Shown here piece after piece: positions 1-11,100 of a DNA stretch of 64,000 nucleotides. The stretch is from Selaginella moellendorffii (Eukaryota; Streptophyta; Lycopodiopsida; Selaginellales; Selaginellaceae): positions 2,094,564 through 2,158,563 of the forward strand of contig NW_003314263.1 in assembly GCF_000143415.4 (NCBI RefSeq). Direction: 5' to 3'. Within the stretch, counting starts at the first letter, position 1, and every line of letters begins with the position of its first letter. Below the pieces are notes generated by a model, which was given only the letters and a program-made list of their open reading frames with translations, had not been told where the DNA came from and ran no database searches. The position numbers and the translations under genes are program-made.

Positions 1-2530
1 TGACCATAGAACGCGGATATGATAAACTGTATTTTGTCCGGCGGGACACATTCAATACATTTCTGAATGACATGATTCCCGTTTTGGTCTCGCACACATC
101 GCATGACATGCCCATCCAGTTCTACTACGAGTTGAGTTTGTTGGTCCACATCACAGACCTCCAATGCCTACACAAACATATAGCAAGCTCTTTGTCTGTC
201 TACAACTTCAAAGAGAAACAATGCATACCTTTTGTATGACACGACAGCCATACATCTGCAAGCTCAGCTCCAACATATGACCAACGAGTAAATTTGCGAG
301 CTCTCTGCGCTGCTGAGAGTTACCGTGTTCAAAAAACTGCACAAGGACGGACATGTAAGATCCTTCAGTTCTTACGTGCGACATAAAAACCATACCTTCT
401 GGATCACATAGTTTCCGAAAACATCTGTCATGAGTGTAAACGCCTGAGGCAGAACCTCGTCAAAGACCATGGCTTTCTCCTCCGCAGTCGCGGCCTCCAG
501 CTTTTGCTGAATGAAACGGCTACCGTGTTGATCGGCACTGTTAAAGAAGATCCTCAGTTTCTCTCAGCAACAAAAACTCCACTTTAAATACCTGAATTCC
601 ACAACGTGTCCCACAATGTCGGAGAGCTCGAACCGGCGGCTTTTACTGCTCTTAAACTCTTCCAAAAGTACAGATCCTCTGATGTCATCACCAAGATCAC
701 TTCCACGCTGCCAGCCATAATTTAGACCCGATCGCAGAGACGCCAGTGCCTCGCGATGAAGAACGCTTGATGAAGCCGAGGTCGAGCCGAGTGACGAGTA
801 ATACGGTGGAACAGTCCGCCCCCCATAGTACAAAGGATTCGGCTTCAGTGAGCTAGAAGAAGCACTCCTACCAAAATGATGCTTGTGATCCCCAATGTAT
901 CCCAGGTCGGAAGATTCAGACTGCAAATAATTGCGCAAAGCAACTTCGTCCGCAGCACGTTGCAGATACTGCAGATATAGAGCCTCCTGAAGCGAGCTCG
1001 ACGAAACCCCGCCATCAACTTGCTGCTGCTGCTGCTGCTGCTGCTGAGCATATTTGTACAATTGCTGCCTGTCGATCCCACCAGAGGCACCTGCCAGTGC
1101 CGACCGTGCACTGAGCCTCGCTGCTGCGTTGTCGAACAAAGCGTTTGGAGACGAGTACGTGCCTCCCATAAGTGGAGTCGACTGATAACCACTTAAACCA
1201 TACTGTTGTTGGCCGTAAACGGACTGCAAGTTCTGGTAGTAAGGATTTCCAGCAGCTATATACGACATGGCTGCGGCGGCGGCGGCGGCGGCAAACGCGT
1301 TGGAGTTCGAACTTCCAGGCTGAAGAGGCGGCGCCGTTCCGGCCTCGTTGGTAAGGCCAAACTGCTGCATCTGATCCTCGAGAAATTCCGTGTACGTTTG
1401 TGACGAAGGCTGCTGTACAGGTGCACGCTGAGAGCGTCGCTGATGCTGATGCTGCTGCTGGCGATATCGCATTTGACTGTGTTGGTCTCCTCCCTTGTCA
1501 CGCTGGGACTGCTGCTGCTGTACAGTGTCGAAATTAGTTGACTCTTGCATGCTCAAGCCTTGCAGTGCTGCGCCAAGGTCGATCGCGTTCGAGCTTCCGG
1601 ATCTTTTTACAGCGTTCCCCATGCCTATACTTCCTAGTTGGTCCCCGGAGACGGTCGGCTCAGCAGACGGGCTACGTTTCGGGGGAAACGGACTATGACG
1701 GCCACTTGACTCTGGAACCACTTGAGAGGAATCCAAGTGCGACATCTCCTGCAAATGCATTAGTTGCATCTCTACGTTGGACATGTTGGACGAGCTATCC
1801 TCTTTGCCATCGTGGTTGTAACTGTACACAGGTGATGGTGTTCGAGGAAAATCTTGCTGCCAAAAAAGTCCACCGATCAAAATTTGAAAACAGGAAACTC
1901 AACAAACACACTTACCTGAATGAGATCGACTAAGCTTCTGCCATGGGCTCCAAACCCATGGCCCAAAGCTCCCTCTAGCGCTGCCTTGTGCTGCTCTGGG
2001 TCGTCCTCAACATGTTCCAACGAGTCCTCGGGCATTATTGGCTGCGACGCGAACAAGGACCTGCTATTGTTGTCGTCGAAAGATCTCAGCTTCCAGTTGC
2101 TATCTTTGTTTCCACCGGCGAGGCGCTGAGCCAGCCTCAAGTTGTCCCACGAGATAATCGGTGGTGGCAGCCTGGGATTCAAGTTTATGTGCGAGTTGTA
2201 GTACGCAAGGTAGGCAGGATCCGAGCGCAATTGCTCCTCGCTCTCGTAGCTTTCTTCCCTCTCGGCCAGTCCCTTGGAAATCCTTCCGGGGCCAAAGCTG
2301 CTCGGATCCAGTAACCCACTGACCGCCGCCAAGGACCCCTCCACACTCGGCGGAGCACTCTCACTCCTGTGCATGAGAACGTCGCCATTCACCATGCTCT
2401 CGTAGCGCGATCGCTCCTTGAGCAGCATGGAGAGCTCTGAGTCGAGTGACGGAGCCGGGGCCCCGGAGGTGCGAATGCCATTACTCAAGCTTCCTCCTGG
2501 CATCAGTCTCACCGGGCTCTCAGTAGCCAT
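1..2530 (-). CDS. PUM: PUMILIO-family RNA-binding protein (PUF), 3' part beyond window
   Basis: Sequence-specific 3'UTR-binding translational repressor of the plant APUM1-6 type (family knowledge). Exons on the minus strand: 2530-1916, 1856-592, 537-396, 336-229, 167-<1, with 54-62 bp GT-AG introns. The N-terminal part carries a PUM N-terminal motif (SGSAPP-like '[12 protein letters not shown]'), long low-complexity stretches, a CAG/CTG-encoded polyglutamine at 1018-1050 and a polyalanine near 1267-1293. PUF repeats start at '[13 protein letters not shown]' at the end of exon 2 and continue with '[12 protein letters not shown]', 'FGNYVIQK', 'YGCRVIQK' and 'NGNHVIQK'; the remaining repeats are outside. 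I chose the start at 2530 because 'MATESPVR' resembles conserved plant PUM N-termini; an in-frame ATG at 2743 would add an acidic, GC-rich leader. Identification is firm; the start is uncertain. Confidence 0.93.
1018..1050. repeat. CAG/CTG trinucleotide tract inside PUMILIO exon 2
   Basis: About eleven tandem ctg/tgc units on the + strand encode a run of glutamines in the minus-strand PUMILIO protein. Such tracts are prone to length polymorphism. Confidence 0.9.
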
Positions 2531-2743
2531 CGAACGATCAATCCCTCCCGAAATTTCGAGCGCTGCCGGCAAAAAGGCAGCGCCGGAAAAGAATCGAGCA
2601 GCGCCTAGCTTCCCTTGCTCCTCCTCCTGTGCTTCTTCCTCCTCCTCCTCCTCCCCCGCCACGAAATCAGGGCAGACAAACGAACCTCGACGCGTGCCGC
2701 CGGCGGCGCTACCGCCGTCCTCCTCCAAGCTCAGGCACGCCAA

Positions 2744-3309
2744 ACCCTAGGCGCCATCGCCGCTAGCACCATCGCTCTACCTAAGAGCAGTGAAAAAAGG
2801 GGAGAAACCACACAGAGCATCACATTCTGTGAAAGCAGCACGGTATAAATACAAGAACTGGTAGAACGGTTAGAGCCGTCGGATCGAGCATCTGACGGCC
2901 CAGCGCCCACCACGACAATTTTAGGGCTTCTGGCTGCCGTTAACAAGTGCTGTCCGTACGGACGGCCCCCCAGCCGCACGATGCCTCATCCGACGGCTGG
3001 CGTCGGCCGGCGCCGCTCTTAGGGCTCCTCGTACCGTTTGTGACCGGAATTAGGGCTCCATTGGCTAGCGCATTTACGTACGCGTACGGGGCAGACAAGC
3101 ATATCATACAAAAGGCCTTTTATTTTTTCCGCCCAAAGAAAATCGTCTCCACTCCCACAGTGTTAGGTCTTTGAAGAGACGATGTGCGTTGACTAAACCG
3201 CCCCGTCGATACGATATGATTCCTCTGGAATGTCACATCCCACACCATTATAAGTTCCACGAATATTCTAGAGGCACCAAAATCTTGGAGCTTCCATTGT
3301 TTTGTAGCT
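2744..3309. other. Intergenic region between divergent PUMILIO and RIQ-like genes
   Basis: The two genes are transcribed away from each other, so this stretch must hold both promoters and 5'UTRs. A TATAAATA string lies at about 2844-2851 on the + strand, but it is 460 bases upstream of the RIQ-like ATG and on the wrong strand for PUMILIO, so I do not assign it. No other coding signal was seen. Confidence 0.5.
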
Positions 3310-3804
3310 ATGGCCATAGCTACAATGTTTGCCGGGAAATCATCCTTCATCCACCGGGGCTCCATCGCGCCGCAAATTTCCCACTTGGGCAAATTTCCCA
3401 GCCGGGCGCTCCACTTTGCCTCTCCAAGGGCTGAGAAATCCCTCTCTTCGTCCTCAACTGGGGAGATAGCCGCCATAGCCGGTACCTCCGTGGCAATCCC
3501 AGTAGTGGCTTGGTCCCTCTTCACGCTCAAGACCACCGGTTGTGGCTTGCCACCCGGTCCCGGGGGATCACTTGGGGCGCTAGAAGGGGTGAGCTACCTC
3601 GCCATTGGAGCTCTCATCGCTTGGTCCATTTACACCAAAGCCAAAACCGGGTCTGGCCTCCCATCCGGTCCCTATGGACTGCTTGGGGCGTTGGAGGGCG
3701 TGTCCTATCTGGTCCTTCTCGGGGCTCTAGTGGTCTTTGGCTTGCAATTCATCGATCACGGCTACATCCCAGGGCCTCTCCCAAACGAGCAATGCTACGG
3801 TTAA
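3310..3804 (+). CDS. RIQ: RIQ-like thylakoid grana protein (DUF1118), plastid targeted
   Basis: Intronless, 164 residues. Residues 1-50 are Ser/Arg/His rich and look like a chloroplast transit peptide. Three hydrophobic segments follow (about 52-73, 91-108, 130-148). The loops contain two copies of a Gly/Pro-rich motif, 'GLPPGPGGSLGALEGVSYL' near 79-97 and 'GLPSGPYGLLGALEGVSYL' near 116-134, and the protein ends with 'GYIPGPLP'. This architecture is that of Arabidopsis RIQ1/RIQ2 (DUF1118), grana proteins needed for full induction of non-photochemical quenching and normal grana stacking (family knowledge). The ATG at 3310 is the first in frame. The next gene downstream on the same strand is CURT1, another grana-shaping protein. 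Confidence 0.85.
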   Translation: MAIATMFAGKSSFIHRGSIAPQISHLGKFPSRALHFASPRAEKSLSSSSTGEIAAIAGTSVAIPVVAWSLFTLKTTGCGLPPGPGGSLGALEGVSYLAIGALIAWSIYTKAKTGSGLPSGPYGLLGALEGVSYLVLLGALVVFGLQFIDHGYIPGPLPNEQCYG

Positions 3805-4085
3805 AAAAAAGCGCGCTAAGTGTGTAATTTAAATCTACTTTGAATTTAACTGGCGCCAAATGGGCACTGGATATTCTCCACTTGAAATTTTTCACCACGA
3901 CTAGCGCCACATGCCACCACCTTATCCTCAAACACCTTATCGCGCCAAGCGTTCTCTTCGAGCCACTGTGGTTCTAAGATGTTCGGCCCATCGCAGCCCT
4001 TGGTACTGCCACGTGTCTAGATCCTGTAAGAGCTCATGAGAGCTAGGTTGCATTTTCACTGTGCTTGGGAGGAAGAGGTATAGCT

Positions 4086-5042
4086 ATGGCGTGCTCGTCG
4101 TCGGCAACATGCGTGATCAATTCCGCTAGGGCAGCTCCGGGCGAGGGTTTTAGGAATTCACATTGCGTCCCGGCGGCATTGCGGCCGGGTCTAGGATCTT
4201 CATCGCTTCCATCGCTTTCCTCGGGCAAAATCTCGTCCAGGACACTAGGTATGGATGGATTTTGGCGATTGCGCTGTAGATTTTCTTGTTCTTGCGGTTT
4301 TTGCCGCCCCGATCTGGCATTTTAGAGCGCATTTGTCACAGAGATTCCATCAGCATTGACGATTTGCGCATTCATCGATCGTGTGCTTCCATCAGCATTG
4401 ACAAATTCGCACTTCCCATGCTTTTTTATTCATTTCTTGTGTGTCAGAGCTAAGAACGCCCTCTCGGATGGTCGCGTTTGCGACGGAGACATCCTCCACT
4501 GAAGCAGCCGCTAACGATTTTTTGAAGAAGATCCAAGACGCTGTAAGTACGCTAGCCTAGTGAATGCATTCTATAGTATACTTTTTATCTCTTTTTTTTC
4601 TTTGCCTTCTTCCAGTGGGAGAAAACTGATGACAAGCTCGCAGTTGGCGGCCTGGGCTTTGCTGCGTTGCTAGTTTTGTGGGCTTCGACTGGACTTATCG
4701 CGGTGAGCTTCAAACTTCCAGCGTCTTAAACTATAGGTGCTTCTTTCTTACACCAGGCGATTGATAAGCTTCCAATCCTGCCTACGTTCTTCGAGCTCGT
4801 TGGCCTTTTGTTCTCCTCAGTAAGTTGAAAACTTCTCTCAAATTTTTTGCACTTCGATCTGTGACACTTTGATTTCGTTGTCCAGTGGTTCGTCTACCGA
4901 TACTTGCTCTTCAAACCTGACAGGTAAGTTACCTCCTACGTTCCTAAATTCCAAAACTAACGCAAGACCCTGGTGATCATGCAGAGAAGAGCTGCTCAAG
5001 AAGATCGACGAAACAAAAGGAAAGATTACCGGCTCCGAGTGA
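4086..5042 (+). CDS. CURT1: CURVATURE THYLAKOID 1 family protein
   Basis: Membrane-bending protein of grana margins (family knowledge). Exons: 4086-4248, 4448-4542, 4616-4702, 4757-4819, 4886-4923, 4985-5042; 167 residues, all introns GT-AG. Residues 1-65 form a Ser/Arg-rich chloroplast transit peptide. An amphipathic helix ('ANDFLKKIQDAWEKTDDK', about 76-93) precedes two transmembrane segments (about 94-115 'LAVGGLGFAALLVLWAS', and 124-145 through 'FVYRYLLF'), then a C-terminal helix ('REELLKKIDETKGKI'). This is the CURT1/CAAD layout. The first ATG at 4086 starts the transit peptide. The stop lies only 125 bp from the stop of the convergent PSMD9 gene, so the 3'UTRs probably overlap. Confidence 0.93.
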
Positions 5043-5167
5043 GTTCTTTCTCCTTCGGTTCAACTTTTGCAGCGAGAAGCCTGTAACTTCTACAACCGAG
5101 CCAGTAAATAAAAACCTTGATGATTTTCCGAGCTAGATGATCACAACAGTTGCGATCGCAAACACGA

Positions 5168-6081
5168 CTATCTGAGAGGCTGGATATGACACCTGAGAAC
5201 GAAACAAACTCGTCAAGACCGAGGAAAACAATACGAGAGAACAAACTTACCCGAGAAGACCACTTCCTCCCCACCTCCGAGGAGTAACGTAGAGATGTTC
5301 TTCAACACCTCGCCTCAGGACGATGACTGCGATGGCACGGTTCTCGTGGCTCTGGCCTTCGAGCGCAAGCCTTCGCAAGCAATCGTCTCCGCCACCCTCG
5401 ACGCTCCCAAACTTGACCAGCTGATCTCCAACGACGATTCCATCTCTTGCTGCGGGTGACCCCTCGGCTACTTCGTCAAACACTGCGAAAGGCAAGCGTC
5501 CGGGATTATCCTCATCCATAGCTACAGCAGCGTTTTCGATCGACGAAGCTCCTCCACTGCCGGACTGGAAAAATCTGTGTGGAACTTGCTCGCCTTCAGC
5601 TAAACGAGAGAAAAAAAACGAAGAAATGAGAAAAACAACGTTTTGCATCCTGGACGATACCTGTTCTCTTCTGCGGGAGAGAAAAATCCAAATCCTTGCT
5701 GCCAGAGTGAAGAATATGGATGTTCTTCTCTATCCTATCAGTGATTTCCTTACGATCGTTCTTTAGCACTGCATTTTCACAAAACTCCGTGAGAAAAAAA
5801 GCAACTTTGATCGAGGAAATCTAACCAGCCAGCTTTTGGCGATCGCTTCTCACGGCAGCTACGTCAATGTCCGCTCTTGGAAATCCCTGTTACACGACAC
5901 AACTTGATGAGCTCCTCGCCGATCTAGCTCAAGGATTTACCTCGCTATCGACGAGATTCCCAGATAATCCAGGCCCGCCGGGGCGACACAAGCGCTGGAT
6001 GATGCCATCCATCTCCTCCTCCATGGCGGTGCGCTGCTCCATGAGCGCCATCGTCTCCGCCTTGATGTTTGCACCCACCAT
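5168..6081 (-). CDS. PSMD9: 26S proteasome assembly chaperone PSMD9/Nas2 (PDZ domain)
   Basis: Chaperone for assembly of the proteasome base (p27/Nas2 family, family knowledge). Minus-strand exons: 6081-5941, 5886-5826, 5768-5661, 5599-5251, 5192-5168; 227 residues. An N-terminal helical part runs from 'KAETMALMEQRTAMEEEMDGII' and includes 'RADIDVAAVRSDR', a typical PSMD9 signature. A low-complexity linker follows, then a PDZ domain from 'PFAVFDEVAEGSPAARDGI' through 'VLRRGVEEHLYVTPRRW'. The C-terminus is 'GLLGCHIQPL' followed by a short end, as in the family. The last coding exon is only 25 bases, but its frame and family match support it. The gene is convergent with CURT1. Confidence 0.92.
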
Positions 6082-6210
6082 CGCTGAAATCTGTTAGCCC
6101 TAAAATCTATGACAATATAGCATACCAATCAGTTCTAAACAAGAAAAAAATCTCTTACACACTTTGGAAGTTTCTTCTCAATCTGAGACAATGAGGTAAA
6201 ATCCAATGGA

Positions 6211-6600
6211 GAAAACTTGGTACTCAGCAAAATTCTCGTCAGTTTCCACGAGTTTAGCAAGATCTATGAATAAGGAGCAAGAGACAACCATTAGAACACA
6301 AGGGAAAAAAAAGAGGACGACGAAGAACCTGGTTTGCGTGTGTTCTATTTAGTGATCGCAGCTTCGTGACCCACAACTCTCGTCGATTTCCACGACTCCA
6401 GCAAGATCTATGAATGAAGAGCGAGAGACAACCATTAGAAAACAAGGAGAAAAACGAGGACGACGAAGAACCTGGTTTCTATCAGCTTCGTGATACAAAA
6501 TTCTCGTCAGTTTCCACGACTCCAGCAAGATCTAAGAATGAAGAACCATTAGAACACAAGGAATAAAAAGAGGACGACGAGGAACCTGGTTTGCTTGTGT
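6211..6600. repeat. Three tandem copies of a 114-143 bp unit at the 3' end of the PPR gene
   Basis: Units at about 6211-6326, 6327-6469 and 6470-6583 share the strings 'cgtcagtttccacgac', 'agcaagatct', 'caaccattagaa' and 'gaggacgacga', and each ends next to an 'acctggttt' box. On the minus strand that box reads AAACCAG|GTTC, a good splice donor, and 'cttag|atcttgc' gives an acceptor, so each unit resembles an exon plus a short intron. The first unit encodes the C-terminal tail of the PPR protein. Confidence 0.8.
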
Positions 6601-8044
6601 TTCTCCTGCCGATTATCTGTGAGTGTTCTTCCCACATTCCAACGCTCCTGTAAACGTTCGCCATGAGAACGTAAGCCAGTCCCTGTGTAGCGTCCAGCCG
6701 CAACGACGCCTCAAACGCAACCTTGGCCACTTCCACGTTTCTCCACTTCCAGCAAGCTCCTAGAATGGTGTTCCAAGTCACTGTGCTTGCTTCGAACGGC
6801 ATGCTCTCGGCCATAGCCACTGCCTCGTTGAGTAAGTTTGCCTGGCCGAGGATGTCCACCATGCAGTGGTAGTGCTCAAGGCTGGCACGAATTCCATACT
6901 GCGACACCATAGCTGCGAAGAACTCCTTGGCCTTCTCGACGAAGCCACCATGACCGCAAGCTCGGAGGAGCGACAGGAAAGTGATCCCATCCGGACGAAC
7001 GCCTTCTTCTCGCATTCTCTGGAAGAGCTGGACTACTCGCTCGGCGTCTCCTATCCGGCCATACCCGGCTATCAGAGTGCTCCAAGTCACTAGATTTCTC
7101 ATCCCGCTGCTCATCGACTCGAAAACTTGTAGAGCAGCAGCCATGCTCCCACACTTGCCGTAGAAATCCAGCAGCGAGTTGCAGAGAAATCCATCTCTCG
7201 ACAGGCCGCGCTTGGAAATCTCGTCGTGAATCTTCCTCCCACTTTGTAGAGCCGAGAGGATGCTACAGGCCTTGAGAGCAGCGGCAAAAACCCGAGCATC
7301 CGGCTCGATGTTCATGCTCTCGAAGAGCTCCAATCCAGACTTTGCCTCCCCATTTTCTACGCAAGCCACTATGATCGAAGTCCATGAAACCACGTCGTGA
7401 CTGGCCATCCTGTCGAAAACCATCCGAGCGTCGAGCAAGCTCCCACACTTGGCATACGTATCGATCAACCTGTTGGCGAGAAAACCATTGAAGAGATCCT
7501 TCTTCTTCCGAGCCTGGGAGTGTAGATCCAGTACTCTCTCCAGAAATTCCAGCTTGACGAGCTTCTCATCGATTAGAGTGCCAGTCGATCCTTCTGCCAG
7601 GCCGGAGATGGCTAGAAGCGCTGCGACGTAAGTCCTGGAAGTCGGAGAAAATCCCTGCGATCCCATTCTTTCGAAGAGCTCCCAAGCTCTCTCGGCCTCC
7701 CTGTTCGTGGTGTGGCCGAGTATCAGTGTGTTCCAGGACACCACATTGCGGTGCTCCATCGCATCGAACACCAGCCTCGCATCGGCCAAGCTCCCGCATT
7801 TCAAGAACACGCTCGCCAGATTGTTGGCGAGGAAGACGTTGGAGAGATTCTTGCTCTCGGCGGCCAATGCGTGGATCTTTCTAGCAGCACCGAGGTCCCT
7901 GGAGCAACCGCATTGCCTGAGCGCCGCGAGGAGCGCTGGAATCTGGATTGCATCGTCCTGTTCTCGACGAAATCGCAAAGCGCTGCTTGCTGATCGATGC
8001 GAGAGCCGCTGGAAGGAGCAGCGCCGCGATCGCCAAGCTCCCAT
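6482..8044 (-). CDS. Pentatricopeptide repeat protein (PLS type, no DYW domain)
   Basis: Organellar RNA-binding protein by family; the target RNA is unknown. 520 residues as one open frame. The N-terminus is Arg/Ser rich and could be a mitochondrial or plastid targeting peptide. PPR motifs recur from about residue 70 ('NLASVFLKCGSLADARLVFDAMEHRNVVSWNTLI', here cited by parts: 'FLKCGSLADARLVFD', 'RNVVSWNTLI'), again near 'LIDTYAKCGSLLDARMVFD', 'LLDFYGKCGSMAAALQVFE' and 'GIRASLEHYHCMVDILG', followed by an E-like region ending 'MANVYRSVGMWEEHS'. No E+ or DYW domain follows. A 54-base stop-free intron could be removed at 6585-6532 without changing frame, giving a shorter tail. The ATG is 64 bp from the ATG of the divergent RH29 helicase. 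Confidence 0.88.
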   Translation of the reverse strand: MGAWRSRRCSFQRLSHRSASSALRFRREQDDAIQIPALLAALRQCGCSRDLGAARKIHALAAESKNLSNVFLANNLASVFLKCGSLADARLVFDAMEHRNVVSWNTLILGHTTNREAERAWELFERMGSQGFSPTSRTYVAALLAISGLAEGSTGTLIDEKLVKLEFLERVLDLHSQARKKKDLFNGFLANRLIDTYAKCGSLLDARMVFDRMASHDVVSWTSIIVACVENGEAKSGLELFESMNIEPDARVFAAALKACSILSALQSGRKIHDEISKRGLSRDGFLCNSLLDFYGKCGSMAAALQVFESMSSGMRNLVTWSTLIAGYGRIGDAERVVQLFQRMREEGVRPDGITFLSLLRACGHGGFVEKAKEFFAAMVSQYGIRASLEHYHCMVDILGQANLLNEAVAMAESMPFEASTVTWNTILGACWKWRNVEVAKVAFEASLRLDATQGLAYVLMANVYRSVGMWEEHSQIIGRRNTSKPGSSSSSFYSLCSNGSSFLDLAGVVETDENFVSRS

Positions 8045-8108
8045 TCGAGCTCCATGCGCGATCTAGAGAAATATTTCGCGATTCTAGGTTTAGGGTTTAA
8101 GGTAAGCG
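8045..8108. promoter_or_regulatory. 64-bp divergent interval between PPR and RH29 start codons
   Basis: The interval contains the string 'tttagggtttaa' (a telo-box-like AGGGTTT motif, often seen upstream of plant ribosome-biogenesis genes). Both 5'UTRs must start here or inside the opposite coding sequence. Confidence 0.5.
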
Positions 8109-11100
8109 ATGGAGGAGGAAGAACACCACAGCGCATCCGAGGCGGAGGACGATGGCGGCGATGGCGGCTTCCCGATGGCAGGTGTGGCAGATTTCATGAA
8201 TGTCGACACCAGATCGGCTTCCCGGATCAAGCACGACAAGAAGCTCAAGAAGAAGGCCAAGTCCGGGGGTTTCGAGAGTCTCGGCCTCAGCCCCAGCATC
8301 TATCAGGCAATCCGGAAGAAAGGCTACTCCGTGCCGACGCCAATCCAGAGGAAGACGCTGCCGCTGATCCTGGCCGGGAACGATGTGGTGGCCATGGCTC
8401 GGACAGGGTCGGGTAAGACTGCCGCATTTCTCATTCCAATGCTGGAGAAGCTTAGAGCTCACAGTCCCAAGCCTGGAGCTCGAGCGCTCATTCTCTCGCC
8501 GACGAGAGAATTGGCCTTGCAAACGTTTAAGTTTTGCAAGGAACTTGGGCGAAACACTGGTACGTGGTGCTTTTCACTCTCCTCCGTCCTCGATTTTTTT
8601 CTTATCGCTTTTTCTGTGTGCCTAGATTTGAGGATCACTGTCCTCGTCGGTGGTGATAGCATGGAGACGCAATTCGAGCAACTTAGCAAGAATCCGGATA
8701 TCTTGATCGCTACTCCTGGTCGACTCATGCACCATCTCTCGGAAGTGGAGGGTATGTCACTCAAAAGCGTCGAGTACGTGGTTTTTGACGAGGCCGATCG
8801 ACTGTTTGAGATGGGATTCGCGGAGCAGCTCAGGCAGATTCTAACCCAGCTTCACGAGCTCCGACAAACTTTACTTTTCAGCGCTACGTTGCCAAGGCTA
8901 CTTGCGGATTTCGCCAAGGCCGGGCTCAAGGATCCATTGACGGTGCGTTTGGACACCGAGACGAAGATCAGCCCCGACTTAAAACTGGCGTTTTTCACCA
9001 TGAGGAAGGAAGAAAAGCTCGCGTGCCTCGTCCATCTTTTGAGGGAGGTGGTTTCTTCGGAACAGCAGACCGTGGTTTTCGTCTCGACGAAACATCACGT
9101 CGAGTTTTTGTTCGAGGTTTTGAAGAGTGAAGGCATCGATCTGGCAGTCGTCTACGGGGCAATGGATCAGACGGCTCGGAAGATCAACGTTGCGAAGTTT
9201 AGAGCTCGGAAGACGATGATACTCCTCGTGACAGACGTTGCGGCTCGAGGAATCGATATCCCCCTCTTGGACAACGTGGTGAACTTCGACTTTCCTGCAA
9301 AGCCCAAGCTTTTTGTTCATCGAGTTGGCCGTGCTGCTCGAGCGGGAAGAACAGGCACAGCTTATTCGTTTCTCACATCGGACGAACTTCCTTATCTACT
9401 CGACCTCCACCTCTTTCTTTCCAAGCCGGTGCGTCCAGCGCCAACAGAGGAAGATATCGTCTCATCTCCGGGTCTGTTATCAGAAACTGAAGAGGCAGTA
9501 TCCAGAGGTGAAACTGTCTATGGGCGATTTCCACAGTTGGTTCTAGATACCACTATGGAGAGAGTACGAGAAAGCATTGACCAAAGCACAGATATCTTGG
9601 CATTGCAGAAAGCATGCAGCAACGCTTACAGGCTCTATTCCAAAACCAGGCCTACACCGTCTCCTGAATCCTGTAAGAGAGTGAAAACTCTAGCCAAAGA
9701 AGGCCTTCATCTGCTCTTCAGGAAGAAAGCCGGCACGGCTGATGCAGCTGCAGCGTTCGCAGAACGTCTCAAAAACTTCAAGTAAGCTGTTTATATATTT
9801 GTTTTGTTTTGTTTTTTCCTTACATGATTAACCTTGTAGACCAAAGCAAACGGTTCTTGAAGCAGAAGGTGAAGCTGCTAAAGCGAAGAAAAGAAAGGTG
9901 CGAAAGTCATTCCATTATCTTCTTATGACTTTAGCTAACTTACTTTTGATATAGACTCCCCTCGCAGACTCTGTGGACGTTATGAAGAGAAAAAGGGAGG
10001 TGCACGACAGATTTGTAAAACCCCGGGAAAATGCGCAAAATTCCCTCCGGGAAAGTGTCCAACAGTTATCAAGTAACGAGGTCAGCATACTCTCTCAAAA
10101 TATCTGTTTTTAACACGTCAATTTATAGACCGATGAGTGCTCGATGCCACCAAAGAAGAAGAGTAGAAATGGTTTGTTGGATGCTCCAATACACGACGTA
10201 ACTAACCAGCTTAACATTTTGCAGGTGGAGAAGGCCTTAAAATTATCTCCAACAATTTTCGCGATGAAGAGTTCTACATCAACTCCATACCCTCAAACAG
10301 GGTCGGTGAATTATTTCACAGTACATTTCTGCATGTGTTAAATTTCGTTTGTTTTGTGACAGCACTCGGAATTGGGTCTAGCTGTTGATGCCTCTGACGG
10401 GTTTGGAAAGAACAGGTGATGCCACGACTGCATACGGCTTTTAATGTAACATAAATGTTTTACTGCAGACTGGACACCGAAGTACTTGATCTTGTTCCTG
10501 AAGACGACTCCGGAGTACAAAAGCAAAAGGCTACTTATCACTGGGACAAAGTAAGCTTCACTTTTTTGAGACTTGTTTAACGTTTTTCCCGGTGCTCTGC
10601 AGCGAAGCAAAAAGTACATCAAGCTCAATCGTGGAGAGAAGATAACTGCATCTGGAAAGGTTTGGGCGGCTACTAAAAGCGGAATTTATCTGACTTGGAA
10701 CAATTTTTACAGATCAAAACGGAGAGCGGTGCCAAGGTTAATGCCGGAAACCGCAACCTTTACAAGAAGTGGGCAGAGCGAAGCCACATGAAAGTTTCTA
10801 AGTTTTCAAACGAGAATGATGGTTCGTCCAAAATCGCAGCTCGTTTCGAATCTTAAACTTTTTATCCGTGCCTGTGCAGACGACGAAAAAACGGACGGCC
10901 GCAAGAGGAAGGGTGGGTTCGACAGAAAAAATGGCAGCGGAAGGAACAAGAGGATGAAGCAAATTCCAAACGCAGGCGCTCGCAGGGAGCTCAAAGGCGT
11001 TGAAGAGGTGCGAAAGAAAAGGCAAGAGAGCAAGAACAAGTCCACAAAGAAAGGTGGTTTTGCTAACAATAGAGGCAAAGGCAAAGGTGGCCCTGTTGGA

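Noticed and set aside
2418-2750. + strand frames over the PUMILIO N-terminus
   Set aside because: They are antisense to the PUMILIO coding and leader sequence, with Ser/Pro low complexity, and no homology.
2844-2851. TATAAATA string as a TATA box
   Set aside because: Wrong strand for PUMILIO and too far upstream of the RIQ-like gene.
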